Counted from the stretch's first letter, positions 27,022 through 35,777 are shown. The stretch is DNA of 64,000 nt from Chitinophaga lutea (GCF_003813775.1 NZ_RPDH01000001.1:620001-684000), one strand, 5' to 3'. Notes: generated by a model not told the origin, from the letters alone. A program made the numbers and translations.

Positions 27022-28662
27022 TTATCTGAAAATCCAGTACAATACTCCCATTGTCAGCAGGAGGAGCACGGACAGTGTTTTATAGTTTCCGATTCCATTC
27101 CATCCCCTGCTTTGCAACGGTTCGCGGAACGAGCGCCAGTAGAGCGTGCCGCTTTGCGCCGTATGCGTAACCGGGTAGATATAAGACAGCGTTACCTGCA
27201 ATACCACACAGGCCGCGAACAGGTAAAAGGCCATCATCATAAAAGGCACTTTCGCCAATACGCTGGACGGGTACAGTTTATTCACCGCATACACCACCGC
27301 ACCGAGCAGCGAGCCGATCCACAACGTGAACTGCGCGGACTTCGGCGACGCCTTCTTCCACCAGATGCCCAGCAGGAACACGCAGGTAATGGGCGGAGCG
27401 ATGTGCGCGATCACATCGTTGATTCCCTCAAAGAGGCTCTGGTATTGGTTCAGCAGCGGCAGCAATCCCACCGACACGAGCAATGCGATGCCGGATGCCC
27501 ACCGCCCTACTTTGACCAGTTTAACATCCGGCGTGTCCGGCTTGAATCTTTTGTACAGGTCGTAACTCGCCAGGGTGGCGATGGAATTGAGCGCGCCCGC
27601 GATCTGGCTCATCAGCCCCGAGAGCAGCGCCGCCACCAGCACACCTATCAAGCCGGAAGGCAGCAACTGGGTGATCATGAGGGTGTAAATGCCTTTGGTG
27701 TTAAGGGTGTCGCTGCCCGCCTGCTGCAGGGCGCTGACGTTGAGCCCGCCGGACCGATACAATGCGTAGGCGAACAAACCGGGCAGCACAAAAATGAAAA
27801 CCGGCAGTATTTTGATGAATCCGCAGAACAGTGCGCCCACCCTGGCGTTGTTTTCGTCTTTCGCGCCCAGCACCCGCTGCACGATGGTCTGATCCGCGCA
27901 CCAGTACCAGATGCCCAGTACGGGGTAGCCGAGGAACACCGCCAGCCACGACATGCCGCTGGCGTCGCCCGCGGGGCGGAGCATGCTGAGTTTATCCATC
28001 GCGTTGTGCTCCTGTAGCACCGCCGTCATCGGCTGCCAGCCGCCCATTTTGGTCCAGGCGGCGATGGTGATGATGATGGCGCCTGCGATCAGCACCACGC
28101 TCTGTATCGATTCCGTCACCACCACGGCCCGCAGGCCGCCTACGATGGTATAGAGCCCGGTAAGGGCGGCAATGATGATGATGCTGGTGTACATGTTGAT
28201 GCCGAACAAGGTTTCCAGTACAATGCCCCCGGCGAGAAAAGAAAAGGCGATATGAATGATGACGGCGGCGATGATGGACACGAACGCCAGCCAGTCACGG
28301 CAAGCCCTGTTATACCTTCTTTCGAGAAAATCGGGTAGCGTGGCCACCCCCGAACGGATATAAAACGGCACAAAGAACAGCGCCAGCAAAATGAGCGTGA
28401 AAGCGGCCATCCATTCGAAGTTGCCATTGAGCAACCCCGTATCGAACCCGCTCTGGGCAAGGCTCACCAGGTGCAGGCACGAAATGTTGGTGGCGAACAG
28501 CGCCAGCCCGATCATCGGCCAGCGCAGAGTTTTGCCTGCCAGGAAATATTCGCTGGACGAAGCATCCTTCGCCGTTTTCCTGCGTGTGCCCGCCCACAGA
28601 CCGATGACCACGATCAACAGGATGTAACCTACTGCAATAACGATATCCGCCGTATTGACCAT
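27022..28662 (-). CDS. Sodium:solute symporter (SSS family), probable L-fucose transporter
   Basis: A 546-residue integral membrane protein with about 13-14 hydrophobic helices. Sodium/sugar symporter family features are present: EYFLAGKTLRWPMIGLALFATNI, LPDFLERRYN, a GGLRAVVVTESIQSVVL segment and ALLSGLMSQIAGALNSIATL. The family couples sodium entry to uptake of sugars or other solutes across the inner membrane. The position between fucosidase and L-fuconate dehydratase genes suggests L-fucose or a related 6-deoxysugar as cargo, which is inference. It ends 46 bp before the fucosidase start. Confidence 0.9.
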   Translation of the reverse strand: MVNTADIVIAVGYILLIVVIGLWAGTRRKTAKDASSSEYFLAGKTLRWPMIGLALFATNISCLHLVSLAQSGFDTGLLNGNFEWMAAFTLILLALFFVPFYIRSGVATLPDFLERRYNRACRDWLAFVSIIAAVIIHIAFSFLAGGIVLETLFGINMYTSIIIIAALTGLYTIVGGLRAVVVTESIQSVVLIAGAIIITIAAWTKMGGWQPMTAVLQEHNAMDKLSMLRPAGDASGMSWLAVFLGYPVLGIWYWCADQTIVQRVLGAKDENNARVGALFCGFIKILPVFIFVLPGLFAYALYRSGGLNVSALQQAGSDTLNTKGIYTLMITQLLPSGLIGVLVAALLSGLMSQIAGALNSIATLASYDLYKRFKPDTPDVKLVKVGRWASGIALLVSVGLLPLLNQYQSLFEGINDVIAHIAPPITCVFLLGIWWKKASPKSAQFTLWIGSLLGAVVYAVNKLYPSSVLAKVPFMMMAFYLFAACVVLQVTLSYIYPVTHTAQSGTLYWRSFREPLQSRGWNGIGNYKTLSVLLLLTMGVLYWIFR

Positions 28663-28672
28663 TTTTTCCAGA

Positions 28673-29893
28673 TTATTTTAAATCACAGCTGCTGCCCGGC
28701 TCCTGCGGCGTAACGTACACGCCGTTTTCGATGCGCACCGGGTGCAGGAAATGTTCTTTCAAATGAGGGATGTGCTCGAGAAACAAAGCATCGTGCCCCA
28801 TAGCGATATGATTGAACAGCACGAGGTGCTGGTGTAATTGCCCCATATCTCCCACGTGCGGCACTACGGGCACGCCGAACTTCCGGCACAGCAGGCTGAT
28901 GGTGATGAACTCGCTCACCCCGCCCACTCTCACGGCATCCGCCTGGATGAACCCCGCGCAGCCGGTCTGGAGGTAATTCTTGAACACCACGCGGTTGGGC
29001 ACATGCTCCCCCAGCGCGAGCTTCACCGGCGCAATCGCTTTGGCGAGCGTAACGTGTGCGAGCACATCGTCCGGATGCGTGGGCTCTTCCACCCAGTACG
29101 GGTGCATGTGTTTTAATTCGTTGCAGATGGAGATGGCCTGCGGCAGGGTCCATTGCTGGTTGGCGTCGAGCATCACTTTTACCTGCTCCCCTACCGTATC
29201 CCGTACGATGTTGGCGCGGCGGATGTCGCGCAGGGGATCGGCGGAGCCTACTTTGAGTTTCATCGCTACGAAACCCTCCGCCAGCGCTTTTTTACAGTTC
29301 TCGCGCACCTGTGCGTCGTCGTAATTGAACCAGCCCACCGAGGTATCGTAACCCGGGTAACCGCTTTGCAGGATGGCTTCCCTGGCGGCTGCACCGGGCG
29401 CTTCCTTTTGCAGCAGGGCGATCGCTTCTTCGCGCGTCAGCACGTCTTCGAGGTAAGAGAGGTCGAGCGTGTTCACCAGTTCTTCCGGGCTCAGGCTGAT
29501 CAGCAATTTCCAGAGCGGCACACCGCGTTTTTTGGCCCAGAGGTCGAAGCAGGCATTGGTGACGGCGGCGAGGCCGAGGTGCACCACGCCTTTATGCGGG
29601 CCCAGCCAGCGGAACTGCTGCTCGTTGGAGAGCGCACGGAAGGTGTTGCCGAAGCCGTGCATCAGCGTTTCAACGTCTTGCCCCTTCAAACGGCCGGCGT
29701 AAAATGCCGCCGCTTTGCACACCAGGTCGTTCCCTTCGCCCAGTGTAAAGGCCAGCCCGGCGCCGGTGGTGCCGTCGTCGTCCGTCAGTTTGGCCACGGC
29801 GTAGGCATATTGCGGGTTGGTATGTACCGCGTCGCTGCCGGCGCCGTTTTTCAGATCGTACCGCCTGTCCGCCGCTTCAATACTTTTTATCAT
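28673..29893 (-). CDS. fucD: L-fuconate dehydratase (enolase superfamily)
   Basis: A 406-residue magnesium-dependent dehydratase. Enolase-superfamily residues are visible: a KLKVGS segment (general base Lys), DANQQW (metal Asp), WVEEPTHPDD (metal Glu), LALGEHVPN (metal Glu) and HVGDMGQLHQHLV (catalytic His). These are characteristic of the fuconate dehydratase group of the mandelate racemase subfamily. It converts L-fuconate to 2-keto-3-deoxy-L-fuconate in the non-phosphorylating fucose pathway. It lies 10 bp before the symporter gene and 22 bp after the SDR gene. Length fits; FucD in other phyla is usually nearer 430 residues. Confidence 0.9.
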   Translation of the reverse strand: MIKSIEAADRRYDLKNGAGSDAVHTNPQYAYAVAKLTDDDGTTGAGLAFTLGEGNDLVCKAAAFYAGRLKGQDVETLMHGFGNTFRALSNEQQFRWLGPHKGVVHLGLAAVTNACFDLWAKKRGVPLWKLLISLSPEELVNTLDLSYLEDVLTREEAIALLQKEAPGAAAREAILQSGYPGYDTSVGWFNYDDAQVRENCKKALAEGFVAMKLKVGSADPLRDIRRANIVRDTVGEQVKVMLDANQQWTLPQAISICNELKHMHPYWVEEPTHPDDVLAHVTLAKAIAPVKLALGEHVPNRVVFKNYLQTGCAGFIQADAVRVGGVSEFITISLLCRKFGVPVVPHVGDMGQLHQHLVLFNHIAMGHDALFLEHIPHLKEHFLHPVRIENGVYVTPQEPGSSCDLK

Positions 29894-29915
29894 GCAGTTG
29901 TGTTGACTCGTTTTT

Positions 29916-30683
29916 TTAAATAAGCGCCCGGTATCCTAGTTCAGCCCCACCGGAGACGGGCAATATGCACCCGGTGATGAAACGCGCCGCATCGCTCAGC
30001 AGGAACACGCAGGCATCGGCGATCACGTCGCCTTTGGGCATGGGGCCCAGCGGTTGCAGTTGATCCAGGTATTGCCGCATGGCTTCCCTGTTGGGCTGTT
30101 CACGGCTCCAGGCTTCCAGCATCGGCGTGCTCACGGCCGCCGGCGCTACGGCGTTCACCCGGATGCCGGCGGATGCGTAATCCAGCGCCATCGCTTTGGT
30201 GAGCGCGTTCACCGCGCCTTTCGTGGCCACATAGGCGGCGTGATTCTCCTGCCCGATGCTGCCTACCAGCGAGCTGGTGTTCAGGATACAGCCGCGGGAT
30301 TGTTGTAAATGACCGATACCGGCTTTGGTGGTGCGGTAAATGCTCTTCAGGTTCACGTTCATCAATTGGTCCCACTCGTCTTCCGTGGTGCTGTGCAGCG
30401 GGCTCGACGGCCGCGCGATGCCGGCGTTGTTGTGAATGCCATCCAGCCGGCCGTACCTGCTGATGATATCCGCCATGACGCGTTGCACATCGTCCTCCCG
30501 CGTCACGTCCGCCGTAAAAAAGGCATGATCGCCTTTCAGCGCCGCACGCTTCGCCTCATCAACCGGATGAATGTCCACGATACAGACCAGCGCCCCGGCA
30601 GCAGCATAAGCCTTTGCACATTCCCATCCGATGCCGTCTGCACCGCCGGTGAGGAGCATCACTTTATCTTTTAATAATTGCAT
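29916..30683 (-). CDS. Short-chain dehydrogenase, probable L-fucose pathway
   Basis: A 255-residue classical SDR with the Rossmann motif TGGADGIG (12-19), NNAG, the catalytic Ser in NTSSLVGSIG and YVATK (Tyr-x3-Lys). The start at 30683 (MQLLKDKVMLLTGG) is chosen over 30767 because the longer N-terminus is unlike the family. In L-fucose pathways an SDR acts either as L-fucose dehydrogenase or as 2-keto-3-deoxy-L-fuconate dehydrogenase; which step applies here cannot be told. It is the first gene of the five-gene leftward operon. A TAACTTTA element lies 36 bp before the start. Confidence 0.88.
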   Translation of the reverse strand: MQLLKDKVMLLTGGADGIGWECAKAYAAAGALVCIVDIHPVDEAKRAALKGDHAFFTADVTREDDVQRVMADIISRYGRLDGIHNNAGIARPSSPLHSTTEDEWDQLMNVNLKSIYRTTKAGIGHLQQSRGCILNTSSLVGSIGQENHAAYVATKGAVNALTKAMALDYASAGIRVNAVAPAAVSTPMLEAWSREQPNREAMRQYLDQLQPLGPMPKGDVIADACVFLLSDAARFITGCILPVSGGAELGYRALI

Positions 30684-30932
30684 GTCTGAATTTTTTTGGG
30701 ATACCTTGAACGTTTGGATAAAGTTAAAGCATCCGGTGTGGCGGTGATCACTATCCTGCACCTCCATCCATATCCGCCAGTCTTTTCACACTGTAACCGT
30801 ATCCGCGGCATGAGCCCACGCCGCGGCACGTTCTTCCTCTCATTCGTGGTTTTTCCGTGGAATATGATATCAACAAAACTAATGGCGGCCACACCGGAAT
30901 ACAACCGGCTCATTGACCAGTTATCGGCGTAT

Positions 30933-31079
30933 ATTAGCATGCAATCTCACCCGGCAGTACAATCCTGCTAATTTGGGACGCATCCCTTCCCCGCTCCACT
31001 GAGAAGCAGAATTTGCAGAATGCCCATAATTCCCTAATATTAGCCTGTATTCGTTCACTAATTCAGCCTGCCCGCTAAT
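30933..31079. promoter_or_regulatory. Two ATTAGC/GCTAAT operator-like pairs before the AraC gene
   Basis: ATTAGC at 30933-30938 faces GCTAAT at 30967-30972 (28 bp between). ATTAGC at 31039-31044 faces GCTAAT at 31074-31079 (29 bp between), and the last site touches the ATG at 31080. The left halves share TATTAGC followed by TG two bases later. The pairs lie about 106 bp apart, near ten helical turns. They sit between the fucose operon and its divergent AraC-type regulator, as sites of that regulator would. Confidence 0.55.
31012..31042 (+). promoter_or_regulatory. Probable promoter of the AraC-type regulator
   Basis: TTTG (31012-31015), a 19-bp spacer and TAATATTA (31035-31042, four of six consensus bases of TAnnTTTG). 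The -7 element overlaps the ATTAGC site at 31039-31044, which would suit autorepression. Confidence 0.45.
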
Positions 31080-31952
31080 ATGAAACCGGTTTTTACCAAA
31101 ATACAGGAAGACGTGCAGATGGATGTGTTTGCCGTCCGCGTCATCGACCTCCCGAACTTCTCCACGGAATTCCATTTTCACAGGGAATGCCAGATGGTGT
31201 ACGTGGAAGAAAGCGAGGGCAAACGCATCATCGGCGACAGCGTGGAGATTTTCAGCAGCGGGGAGCTCATCCTGCTGGGACCGGATATTCCGCATGTATG
31301 GTACAACGACCGGCGGTACTTCGAAAAAGGGGAAAACGAAACACATGCCCGTTCGCTCGCTTTATTTTTCGACCCCGATAAACTGACGACCGCCATGGAG
31401 ATGTTCGGGGAGGGGAATCACATCGCCGCTTTACTGAAAAAAGCCCGCCGCGGCATGAAGTTTTCCGGCAAAACGAAAGAGGAACTGAAGCAGCTGATGC
31501 ACAACATCACCGCACAGCAGGGCATGCACCGGCTGACCACGTTCATGCAGATACTGGAAGTGCTCATCCGTTCGAAAGAATTCGAACTGCTGGCCAGCGA
31601 AGGCTACGTGAATACGTACCAGGCGAAAGACAACGACCGGATAGACCGCGTATTCACCCATGTATTCAGCCATTTTAAAACAGACATCCAGCTCGATGCC
31701 GTCGCGAAACTCGCGCATATGAACAAACAGGCTTTTTGCCGGTATTTCAAAAGCCGTACGCAAAAAACGTTCGTGCAGTTTTTAAACGAAGTGCGCATCG
31801 GGCATGCCTGCAAGCTGATGGCCGACGGCGAGCGGCAGATCGCCAGCCTGGCTTATGAATGCGGGTTCAACAGTCTTTCCAATTTCAACCGCTTTTTCAG
31901 GGAGATCAAAGGCATGTCGCCGCGGGAATACATCAAGCTGCTGGCCGTATAA
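31080..31952 (+). CDS. AraC family transcriptional regulator of the fucose locus
   Basis: A 290-residue regulator with an N-terminal cupin sugar-sensing domain (about 1-110, with FHFHRECQMVYVEES and LILLGPDIPHVWYND). A helical linker precedes the C-terminal double helix-turn-helix (about 185-290). The latter contains IQLDAVAKLAHMNKQAFCRYF, the LASLAYECGFNS-type second helix (IASLAYECGFNSLSNFNRFF) and the family ending GMSPREYIKLL. It is divergent from the fucose genes with a 396-bp gap that holds two paired ATTAGC sites, so it very likely controls that operon. The inducer is presumably L-fucose or a catabolite. Confidence 0.93.
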   Translation: MKPVFTKIQEDVQMDVFAVRVIDLPNFSTEFHFHRECQMVYVEESEGKRIIGDSVEIFSSGELILLGPDIPHVWYNDRRYFEKGENETHARSLALFFDPDKLTTAMEMFGEGNHIAALLKKARRGMKFSGKTKEELKQLMHNITAQQGMHRLTTFMQILEVLIRSKEFELLASEGYVNTYQAKDNDRIDRVFTHVFSHFKTDIQLDAVAKLAHMNKQAFCRYFKSRTQKTFVQFLNEVRIGHACKLMADGERQIASLAYECGFNSLSNFNRFFREIKGMSPREYIKLLAV

Positions 31953-31994
31953 AAAGAACGAGGCTGCTCCGTCCGGAACAGCCTCGTTCTTTTT
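31951..31994. terminator. Bidirectional terminator after the AraC gene
   Basis: A long stem GAACGAGGCTG/CAGCCTCGTTC (31956-31966 with 31979-31989), extended by TCC/GGA and an A5/T5 pair, with loop GTCC. It separates the AraC gene from the leftward siroheme gene. Confidence 0.92.
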
Positions 31995-32011
31995 ATAGTC
32001 TCAGATCATGT

Positions 32012-32593
32012 TTATTTTTTGTCCACCAGCACGCTCGTCAGCTCGTTGAGTTTTTTCACCTTGTCGGCGAAATCCCCTTTCAGCCGGTCGCGGATGGCGT
32101 TCAGGTGCTGCAGTACGTTTTCAAGCGAATCGGGAATGGCGTCGGCCAGTACTTCTTTCAGTCTTTTGGCGATGGTGGGCGATTTGCCGTTGGTGGAAAT
32201 CGCGATCTTGAGGTTGCCCTTCTGCACCACGGAGCCCAGGTAAAAGTCGCACAGCGCCGGCGTATCCGCCACATTGATAAGCACTTTGGAGGCCTTGGCC
32301 TTTTCCCAGATGCAGGTGTTCAGCTCTTTGTCGGACGTAGCGGCGATCACCAGGTCTTTCCCGAAAATATCGCCGCACGAAAAGGCTTTCTGCACCAGGG
32401 TAACATTCGGATAACCCGCGGTAATGGTGTCCATCTCCGGCAGAAACCAGGTCGCTACAACGGTCACACGCGCAGCGGGACAATTCTGCAAAATGGCGTT
32501 CACCTTTTCACAGCCCACATTTCCGCCTCCCACTACCAGCACCTGGAGCTGCTCCAGTTTGAAGAAAACGGGAAATAAATGATTGGTCTCCAT
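32012..32593 (-). CDS. Precorrin-2 dehydrogenase / sirohydrochlorin ferrochelatase
   Basis: A 193-residue protein of the CysG N-terminal/Met8p family. It has the NAD-binding VLVVGGGNVGCEKV (about 18-31), the VIAATSDKELN segment and a C-terminal helical part. It oxidises precorrin-2 to sirohydrochlorin and probably inserts iron to give siroheme. Siroheme is the cofactor of the sulfite/nitrite reductase encoded two genes upstream, and cobA between them makes precorrin-2, so the operon couples enzyme and cofactor synthesis. It lies 18 bp after cobA. Confidence 0.92.
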   Translation of the reverse strand: METNHLFPVFFKLEQLQVLVVGGGNVGCEKVNAILQNCPAARVTVVATWFLPEMDTITAGYPNVTLVQKAFSCGDIFGKDLVIAATSDKELNTCIWEKAKASKVLINVADTPALCDFYLGSVVQKGNLKIAISTNGKSPTIAKRLKEVLADAIPDSLENVLQHLNAIRDRLKGDFADKVKKLNELTSVLVDKK

Positions 32594-32611
32594 ACGCGCG
32601 CGGTTTTATTG

Positions 32612-33388
32612 TTAAACGGCCAGTTTATAATCTTCCGCTAATTTACTCTGTAAAGCCTGAAATGCCTCATGGAAACGCACAACTTCGCCGATCACGATGA
32701 TGGCGGGGTTGCGCAGGCCCTGCTGCGCGGCAAACACCGCCAGGTCAGCCGCCACCCCTACGCCTATTTTCTGGCTGGGCAGGGTACCGTTCTGGATGAT
32801 GGCCGCGGGTACCTGGCCTTTGCCCAGCTGGCTATAGATGGCGGCGATCTCCTCCAGCTTGCTCATGCCCATGAGGATCACCACCGTGGTATCCGCCTGT
32901 ATGGCGTATTCCAGGTCGCGCGACAGTTTACCGTCCTGCGTGGTGCCGGTGATCACCCAAAACCCTTCGCTCACGTTACGCGCGGTAACGGGGATTTTAT
33001 TGACGCCGGGCACGGAGATGGCGCTGCTCACGCCGGGCACCACTTCCGTTTCGATGCCGTATTGCTGTGCGGCAGCCAGTTCTTCCTGGCCACGGCCGAA
33101 CACGAATGAATCACCGCCTTTCAGGCGCACCACATTGCCGTAGGTGAGCGCATATTTAACGATCATGCGGTTGATTTCCGCCTGGGTATACACATGCATG
33201 CCGGCGCGTTTGCCCACAAATCTTTTCAGACAGTTCTGCGGCGCATTGTCCAGCAGCTCATTGTTGCTCAGCGCGTCGTACAGGATAACCCGGGCGTTCT
33301 GGATCGCCTTCAGCCCCTTTACGGTAATCAGGTCCGGGTCACCGGGCCCTGCCCCTACCAGCGTCACTTTCGGTTGTGTTGTTTGCAT
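32612..33388 (-). CDS. cobA: Uroporphyrinogen-III C-methyltransferase
   Basis: A 258-residue SAM-dependent methyltransferase of the tetrapyrrole family. It has VTLVGAGPGDPDLIT (about 9-23), VVRLKGGDSFVFGRGQEE, VVPGVSSAISVPG and the ITGTTQDG segment, all typical of SUMT. It methylates uroporphyrinogen III at C2 and C7 to precorrin-2, the first step to siroheme (or cobalamin). Middle gene of a three-gene leftward operon, 26 bp after the sulfite reductase gene. It uses SAM, so methionine status affects it too, consistent with the sulfur-rich leader peptide upstream. Confidence 0.96.
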   Translation of the reverse strand: MQTTQPKVTLVGAGPGDPDLITVKGLKAIQNARVILYDALSNNELLDNAPQNCLKRFVGKRAGMHVYTQAEINRMIVKYALTYGNVVRLKGGDSFVFGRGQEELAAAQQYGIETEVVPGVSSAISVPGVNKIPVTARNVSEGFWVITGTTQDGKLSRDLEYAIQADTTVVILMGMSKLEEIAAIYSQLGKGQVPAAIIQNGTLPSQKIGVGVAADLAVFAAQQGLRNPAIIVIGEVVRFHEAFQALQSKLAEDYKLAV

Positions 33389-33414
33389 GATCGTTATTTT
33401 TTAAGGTTGATCGG

Positions 33415-35532
33415 TTAGGCGTTCACGTTAGCCGCCTGTTTCTCCGCGCGGTACTGCTGCGCGCGGTCATAAAATGCCTTGGCCTGCTGGTAATACTGTT
33501 TGGCGAAGCTTTCGGTAGGCTCGTGCTGGTTGATCTGCAGCACCATGTTACGGAAAGTACCCTCCAGCGGGAAGCGGCCGGTTTCTACAAAGTGTTTGTC
33601 AAAATCGCTCATGATGCCGTGCTGCGTGTTGCAGTTCACGTTCTCGTCGAGCAGGATGGACTTGGCGGTCTGGATCATGCAGGCATAGGCCTGGTAGATA
33701 CCGTCGGCCCAGGCGTTGTTGGCGAACGACTGTGCGGCCCATTCCAGTTTTTCTTCCGCTTCGAACAGCAGGGTGGCGATCAGGTCGATCATCACGCCGG
33801 CGCATTCCCCTACACCGATGGCGGTGCTGAAGGATTCGGCCTGGCCCCAGTCGATGAAATCACCGTCCTGGATGCTGGTCAGGTCGGCCAGCGGTTTCAG
33901 CAGTTCGTAGAAATATTTTTCGCCTTTGCGGTCGTAGTAGTCGTTGAACAGCTCCTTGTTTTCCGCGTTGGCTTCGTAGTCGTACAGCAGGGTGCGCAGT
34001 ACGTCCGGGCCGCGGCGGCTGGGAACTTTCAGCACCTTGTCAGACACCCGGCCGGCGCCGTCGCGCAGCGTACCGCCGCCGAGCAGCACCTGCAGGGCCG
34101 GCAGCACTTTACCACCGCTCTTCAGGGAAGAGCCGTGGAAGCCGATGTGCGCGAGACCGTGCTGGCCGCAGGAGTTCATACAGCCGCTGATTTTTATTTT
34201 AATGTCGTTGTTGTAGATGAGGTCCGGGAATTCGTCGTGGATCACGCCTTCCAGTGCGGCGGCGATGCCGGTGCTGCTGGAAATACCGAGGTTACAGGTG
34301 TCTGTACCCGGGCAGGCCGTGATGTCCGCGATGCTGTCGAAACCTGCGGCGGAGAAGCCGGCTTCTTCCAGCAGGCTGAACACGTACGGCAGGTATTCGG
34401 GGCGCACATATTTCAGCAGCAGGCCCTGGTTCACCGTTACGCGCACATCGTCTGCCACCACGGGGCGCAGTTTTTCCAGCAGCGCGCGGGAGGTAACGGA
34501 GCCGATGTCGCCCAGCGGTACGCGGATGTACGCGCCGAAGAAACCTTTCTGCTTCTGCTCGAAGGTGTTGGTCTTTTTCCAGGCTTCGAACTGTTTTTCG
34601 TTTTTGATGGTGAAGGCAGGCAGTTCCACACCGGCCGCGGGAGCGGCAGGTTCGGCCCAGGCCGCATAGTCCACCGGCACGGATTTATTTTTAACGGCTT
34701 TGTATTCTTCTTTCACGAGGCGCTCGAATTCTTCCATGCCGATTTTCTGGATGAGGAATTTGATACGCGCCTTATGACGGCTGGCCCTTTCGCCGTGGCG
34801 GTCGAACACGCGCAGCACGCTTTCGATGTAGGGGATGAGCTGGTCTGTTTCCAGGAATTCGAAGGCTACTTTGGCGAGGTAAGGCTGTGCGCCCAAACCG
34901 CCGCCCACGAGCACTTTGAAGCCGCGCACTTCTTTACCGTCCACCACGCGCACCTTGGGAATCACACCCAGGTCGTGCATGAAGGTCAGGGCCGTATCCC
35001 TTTCGCTGCTGGAAAAGGCGATCTTGAATTTACGGCCCATATCCTGGCAGATCGGGTTACGCAGGAAATACCGGAAAGCCGCGTCGGCGTATGGCGTTAC
35101 ATCAAACGGTTCTTCCGGATCGATGCCGGCCTTGTCTGATGCGGTGATATTACGAACGGTGTTACCGCAGGCTTCGCGGAGCGTGATATCGTCCAGCTCC
35201 AGTTTGGCCCAGAGCTCGGGCGTTCTGTCGAGCGATACGTAGTGGATCTGAATATCCTGGCGGGTGGTCAGGTGCAGGTTGCCCGTTGCATATTCGTCGG
35301 AAATATCCGAAATACGTTTCCACTGCTGCAAAGTCATTTTACCATACGGCAGTTTGATGCGCACCATCTGCACCCCTTGTTGGCGCTGACCGTACACGCC
35401 CCTGGCAAGACGGAGGCTGCGGAATTTTTCGTCCGCAATCTTTCCTTCGCGAAACAGCCTGATCTTTTGTTCCAGTTCGATAATGTCTCTTTCTACGATC
35501 GGATTTTCCAGTTCGGTTCTGAAGCTTTGCAT
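33415..35532 (-). CDS. Assimilatory nitrite/sulfite reductase with C-terminal HEPN-like domain
   Basis: A 705-residue fusion. Residues 1 to about 510 have two ferredoxin-like and siroheme/4Fe-4S repeats. The cluster-binding Cys are in ACPGTDTCNLG (C-x5-C) and SGCMNSCGQHG (C-x3-C), and GNLHLTTRQDIQIH and VLVGGGLGAQPY are typical of the family. The last 170-190 residues are helical (KLEWAAQSFANNAWADGIYQ, AKQYYQQAKAFYDRAQQY) and fit the HEPN-like domain often fused to this enzyme in Bacteroidota. It reduces sulfite to sulfide (or nitrite to ammonia). The siroheme-synthesis partners, the cysteine-rich leader upstream and the absence of nitrate genes favour sulfite. Confidence 0.92.
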   Translation of the reverse strand: MQSFRTELENPIVERDIIELEQKIRLFREGKIADEKFRSLRLARGVYGQRQQGVQMVRIKLPYGKMTLQQWKRISDISDEYATGNLHLTTRQDIQIHYVSLDRTPELWAKLELDDITLREACGNTVRNITASDKAGIDPEEPFDVTPYADAAFRYFLRNPICQDMGRKFKIAFSSSERDTALTFMHDLGVIPKVRVVDGKEVRGFKVLVGGGLGAQPYLAKVAFEFLETDQLIPYIESVLRVFDRHGERASRHKARIKFLIQKIGMEEFERLVKEEYKAVKNKSVPVDYAAWAEPAAPAAGVELPAFTIKNEKQFEAWKKTNTFEQKQKGFFGAYIRVPLGDIGSVTSRALLEKLRPVVADDVRVTVNQGLLLKYVRPEYLPYVFSLLEEAGFSAAGFDSIADITACPGTDTCNLGISSSTGIAAALEGVIHDEFPDLIYNNDIKIKISGCMNSCGQHGLAHIGFHGSSLKSGGKVLPALQVLLGGGTLRDGAGRVSDKVLKVPSRRGPDVLRTLLYDYEANAENKELFNDYYDRKGEKYFYELLKPLADLTSIQDGDFIDWGQAESFSTAIGVGECAGVMIDLIATLLFEAEEKLEWAAQSFANNAWADGIYQAYACMIQTAKSILLDENVNCNTQHGIMSDFDKHFVETGRFPLEGTFRNMVLQINQHEPTESFAKQYYQQAKAFYDRAQQYRAEKQAANVNA

Positions 35533-35604
35533 GATAATTTAGTTGCTCGTGATAAAATTGGTATTCAGTCGTGGTATTTTTTTTAAACTTCCGGCACAGG
35601 CCCT

Positions 35605-35636
35605 TAAAAAACAAAACCCCCGTTGCATATCGGAGG
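35605..35636 (-). terminator. Attenuator terminator in the sulfite reductase leader
   Basis: On the minus strand CCTCCG (35636-35631) pairs with CGGGGG (35622-35617) across an 8-nt loop. TTTTGTTTTTT follows (35616-35606), an intrinsic terminator located 73 nt before the coding start. Its 5' arm can instead pair with AGGAGG at 35690-35685, so the two folds are mutually exclusive. Confidence 0.75.
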
Positions 35637-35688
35637 CCTTCGTTGTATGATCCTGAAAACTTTATTTCGCTCATATATTGAAACCCTC

Positions 35689-35736
35689 CTAGTCTGTTGA
35701 GACATCCCAACAGTACACGCACATATTCATCATCAT
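35689..35736 (-). CDS. Met/Cys-rich leader peptide of the sulfite reductase operon
   Basis: A 15-codon ORF encoding MMMNMCVYCWDVSTD, stop TAG, located about 40 nt after a consensus promoter and 53 nt before an intrinsic terminator. Four Met, two Cys and one Trp fall within the first ten codons, a strong bias towards sulfur amino acids in front of a sulfur-assimilation operon. The stop codon overlaps AGGAGGG (35690-35684), which can pair with the terminator's 5' arm. A ribosome that completes the peptide would cover this segment and allow termination; one stalled at the Met/Cys codons would leave it free. Translation is inferred. Confidence 0.65.
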   Translation of the reverse strand: MMMNMCVYCWDVSTD

Positions 35737-35777
35737 ATTATTATAACCCATATTCCTATAGAATTTGTAGAGTAATA

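Noticed and set aside
35339..35722. A 127-codon leftward ORF covering the sulfite reductase leader and the start of that gene
   Set aside because: It runs through the attenuator terminator and overlaps the true gene out of frame; its C-terminal half is basic low-complexity text. The Met/Cys-rich 15-codon ORF is the better leader candidate.
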